Source of the DNA: Flavisolibacter nicotianae
Lineage (GTDB): Bacteria; Bacteroidota; Bacteroidia; Chitinophagales; Chitinophagaceae
DNA: 64,000 nucleotides
Direction: 5' to 3'
Assembly: GCF_003628535.1 (NCBI RefSeq)
Contig: NZ_RBCI01000010.1
Span: forward strand, 91,562 to 155,561
This document shows, piece by piece, positions 61,952 to 64,000 of the stretch. Both the position numbers and the translations under genes were made by a program. The first letter of the stretch is position 1. Each line of letters opens with the position of its first letter. Below the pieces are notes generated by a model, which did not search any database, had not been told where the DNA came from, and saw only the letters and a program-made list of their open reading frames with translations.

Positions 61952-63868
61952 ATGTCCGAACCATTCCACCAGCTAGCCGCCATTCTGTTTGTTGATATCG
62001 TTGGTTATTCGGCCATGATGCAGGAGGATGAACACGCTGCCATTCAAAAGATCAACCATTTCAGAGACGTCCTGGAAGTTATTGCCGGCGAACTTGATGG
62101 GAAAATAATTCAATACTACGGGGACGGCTGCCTGTTGCTGTTTAACAGTGCTACGGATTCTGCGGAATTTGCCAAACTGCTGCAGGCCGATTTATTTGAA
62201 GATCCCAAAGTGCCAGCCCGCGTCGGTATTCATATGGGTGATGTGCTGATACATCACGGGAATGTATTTGGCGATGTTGTTAATATTGCTGCCCGTATTC
62301 AGGCCTTGGCACCAACCGGCGGTATTTATGTTTCGGAAATGGTCTATCGCAACATTGTCAACAAGCAAGGGCTTGACTGCATGTTTGTGAAAGAGGAGAA
62401 ATTGAAAAACATCAAAGAACCGTTTCGCATTTACGAATTGCTCACACCCAATAGCCAACCGGTACAGGTATTCGTGCCGGAAATTCCGGTAAAGAGCAAG
62501 ACCAGTATTGCTGTTCTTCCTTTTTTTAATATGAGCAACGATCAGGACCAGGAGTATTTCAGCGACGGTTTGACGGAGGATATCATTACCCAGCTTTCAA
62601 AGATCAAAGCATTGAAGGTGGTTTCGCGTACCTCCGTCATGCAGTACAAAAAAAATCCAAAACATGTAAAAGAGATCGGCCGCGAATTGGATGTAGCAGT
62701 TATCCTGGAAGGAAGCGTGCAACGATCGCAGGAGCAGGTCCGTATTACAGCGCAGTTGATTGATGCTGCTACCGATGAACATTTGTGGGCCGATTCCTAC
62801 GACCGTAGTGTAAAGGACATCTTTTCCATCCAGAGAGAAGTGGCCCTGGCTATCGCCGATGTGTTAAACGCCAAACTTTCGCAGCAGGAAGAAAAGCAGC
62901 TCGATCAAACGCCAACCAGTAACCTGGAAGCCTATGATCTTTATCTGCGAGGGAAATTTCTCGTTGAAAAAAGAACGAAGCCGGAAGTGTTGGAAGCAAG
63001 GGAATTATTTGAGCAGGCCGTGTCAAAGGACAACAATTTTGCCAATGCCTATTCGGGGCTTGCCGTAACTTATTTATTGGCATCTTACCGGGGTTATGAA
63101 GATCCTGTAAAGATGTTGTGGATGGCGAAGAAATACATTGACCTTGCCCTGGCGTTGAATCCCATGTCAGGTGAAAGCCATGCCTCATTAGGGTATTGGT
63201 ATCACCAAAAATTCGATTGGCACGCCGCGGAGATAACCTATAAGCGTTCCCTCGATCTTAGCCCCAACCAATCAAATGTGTACCTGTGGTTGGGAATTTT
63301 GCTGGAAGGAAAAGGCGAAAACGAAGAAGCACTGAAGATATACGAAAAGGGGTGCAGTATTAATCCGGCCTGGGATTATCTGACCGTTAACCAGGTGAGA
63401 TGTTTGGTAAATGCCGGCAAAAAAGAAGATGCAATCGCATTGCAAAAGAAACTCATCGAAAAGAATGCAACAGAACCGGATATGCAAAAGGTGTATTACG
63501 GAGATCTGGCTAGGCTTTACTGGTCGGCCGGAAATCCGGAAGAAGCAATCGCCGCTGCAGAAAAAGCCGGTAACAAGGGATTGTTGTTGTTTTTCAAAGA
63601 TGGAGATAATTCAGCATTGCAAAAGCGGGTGGATGAAAAATATGATCGCCTGAAAAAGAACAGCGATTATATTTCTCAACTGTGGATGGGAATCGATTAC
63701 GCAAGAGCTGGGGCCAGAGAAAAAGCATTGGACTGCTTTAATAATGCCATTGCTTTAAAGGACGTCGCCATTACTTATTTGTTGATCAATCACTACGACT
63801 TTCTCAATATTAAGTACCTGAACATGGCCTTAATTACGCGGAAATTGCGGATGTTGGTCAACTTTTAG
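61952..63868 (+). CDS. Class III nucleotidyl cyclase with TolB-like and TPR domains
   Basis: 638 aa from the ATG at 61952. Residues ~8-140 are a class III cyclase: FVDIVGYS with metal Asp15, GKIIQYYGDGCLLLF with Lys51 and metal Asp58, and GDVVNIAARIQ with the transition-state Asn/Arg. Catalytic residues look complete and the Lys favours ATP. Residues ~165-310 resemble a TolB N-terminal-like domain (IAVLPFFNMSNDQDQEYFSDG). Residues ~325-638 contain TPR repeats (NFANAYSGLA, SGESHASLGYWYHQ, NQSNVYLWLGILLEGKGENEEALKIYEKG). No membrane helix is visible, so it is probably cytosolic. It likely makes cAMP in response to protein partners bound by the TPR part. Confidence 0.9.
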   Translation: MSEPFHQLAAILFVDIVGYSAMMQEDEHAAIQKINHFRDVLEVIAGELDGKIIQYYGDGCLLLFNSATDSAEFAKLLQADLFEDPKVPARVGIHMGDVLIHHGNVFGDVVNIAARIQALAPTGGIYVSEMVYRNIVNKQGLDCMFVKEEKLKNIKEPFRIYELLTPNSQPVQVFVPEIPVKSKTSIAVLPFFNMSNDQDQEYFSDGLTEDIITQLSKIKALKVVSRTSVMQYKKNPKHVKEIGRELDVAVILEGSVQRSQEQVRITAQLIDAATDEHLWADSYDRSVKDIFSIQREVALAIADVLNAKLSQQEEKQLDQTPTSNLEAYDLYLRGKFLVEKRTKPEVLEARELFEQAVSKDNNFANAYSGLAVTYLLASYRGYEDPVKMLWMAKKYIDLALALNPMSGESHASLGYWYHQKFDWHAAEITYKRSLDLSPNQSNVYLWLGILLEGKGENEEALKIYEKGCSINPAWDYLTVNQVRCLVNAGKKEDAIALQKKLIEKNATEPDMQKVYYGDLARLYWSAGNPEEAIAAAEKAGNKGLLLFFKDGDNSALQKRVDEKYDRLKKNSDYISQLWMGIDYARAGAREKALDCFNNAIALKDVAITYLLINHYDFLNIKYLNMALITRKLRMLVNF

Positions 63869-63953
63869 ATCTCTCTGCGAGTATTTGTACAGAATTTTTT
63901 AGTTGGGTGGGGACTGTGTTTCACGGGGAATTGGGGATTTATTTTTGGAAGGA

Positions 63954-63985
63954 TTTGGGTGGGAGGTTGGGGGTGCTTATCTTTG
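63954..63985 (+). promoter_or_regulatory. Promoter with full Bacteroidota-type -33/-7 boxes
   Basis: TTTG (63954-63957) and TATCTTTG (63978-63985) are separated by 20 bases and match the TTTG/TAnnTTTG consensus completely. It points toward a gene starting beyond the window end. Confidence 0.6.
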
Positions 63986-64000
63986 CGACCGCTCTTTTAA

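Noticed and set aside
1..64000. CRISPR arrays, tRNA or rRNA genes, insertion sequences, prophage or attachment sites
   Set aside because: I looked for repeated short spacer arrays, tRNA T-loop words, transposase motifs and terminal inverted repeats and saw none that held up.

Overview
The window looks like chromosomal DNA of a Bacteroidota species, most likely a Chitinophagaceae-type free-living glycan degrader (inference). The reasons are a SusC/SusD pair, a one-protein hybrid two-component regulator, lipoprotein signals ending in a cysteine, weak Shine-Dalgarno sequences and several TAnnTTTG-type -7 promoter boxes. I saw no tRNA, rRNA, CRISPR array, transposase or phage gene.

Region 1 (1-10105, all +) is a glycan-degradation cluster: the 3' end of one GH29 alpha-L-fucosidase, a fused SGNH esterase/GH20 hexosaminidase, a second GH20 enzyme with a C-terminal discoidin-like domain, two formylglycine sulfatases and a second GH29 enzyme. 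Together they fit a fucosylated, O-acylated, sulfated glycan rich in N-acetylhexosamine, such as mucin-like or glycosaminoglycan-like material.

Region 2 (10455-23411) is a compact fructan/sucrose utilisation locus. A minus-strand regulator with a periplasmic sugar-binding sensor faces a plus-strand operon: PfkB sugar kinase, SusC, SusD, thioredoxin-like protein, MFS sugar transporter, GH32 lipoprotein. The gene set parallels the Bacteroides thetaiotaomicron levan locus controlled by the fructose sensor BT1754. The divergent intergenic region has a 12-bp direct repeat at 21-bp spacing, a candidate operator. A strong hairpin follows susD and a strong terminator follows the GH32 gene.

Region 3 (23674-29069) holds a membrane-anchored PQQ dehydrogenase with an inserted cytochrome c domain, and a SNF2-family helicase. 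About 750 bases without a convincing gene follow.

Region 4 (29818-60037, all +) is a roughly 30-kb exopolysaccharide/capsule locus. It has Wza-like and Wzc-like export and tyrosine-kinase genes, an ABC half-transporter that may replace a Wzx flippase, a Wzy-like membrane protein, glycosyltransferases of families GT2 and GT4, a small PglC-like phosphoglycosyl transferase, a large 4,6-dehydratase, two canonical DegT aminotransferases and one divergent PLP protein, two WbqC-family proteins, three GNAT acetyltransferases, an OafA-like acyltransferase, a CE4 deacetylase, an aspartyl/asparaginyl hydroxylase-like dioxygenase, an ATP-grasp ligase, a HAD phosphatase and an AsnB-type amidotransferase. 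The set predicts a polymer rich in N-acylated amino sugars. Its most unusual feature is a PLP/WbqC/GNAT trio present twice.

Region 5 (60355-64000) holds a right-handed beta-helix lipoprotein, a possible structured RNA region and terminator, and a class III cyclase/TolB-like/TPR protein. The window ends on a good promoter for the next gene.
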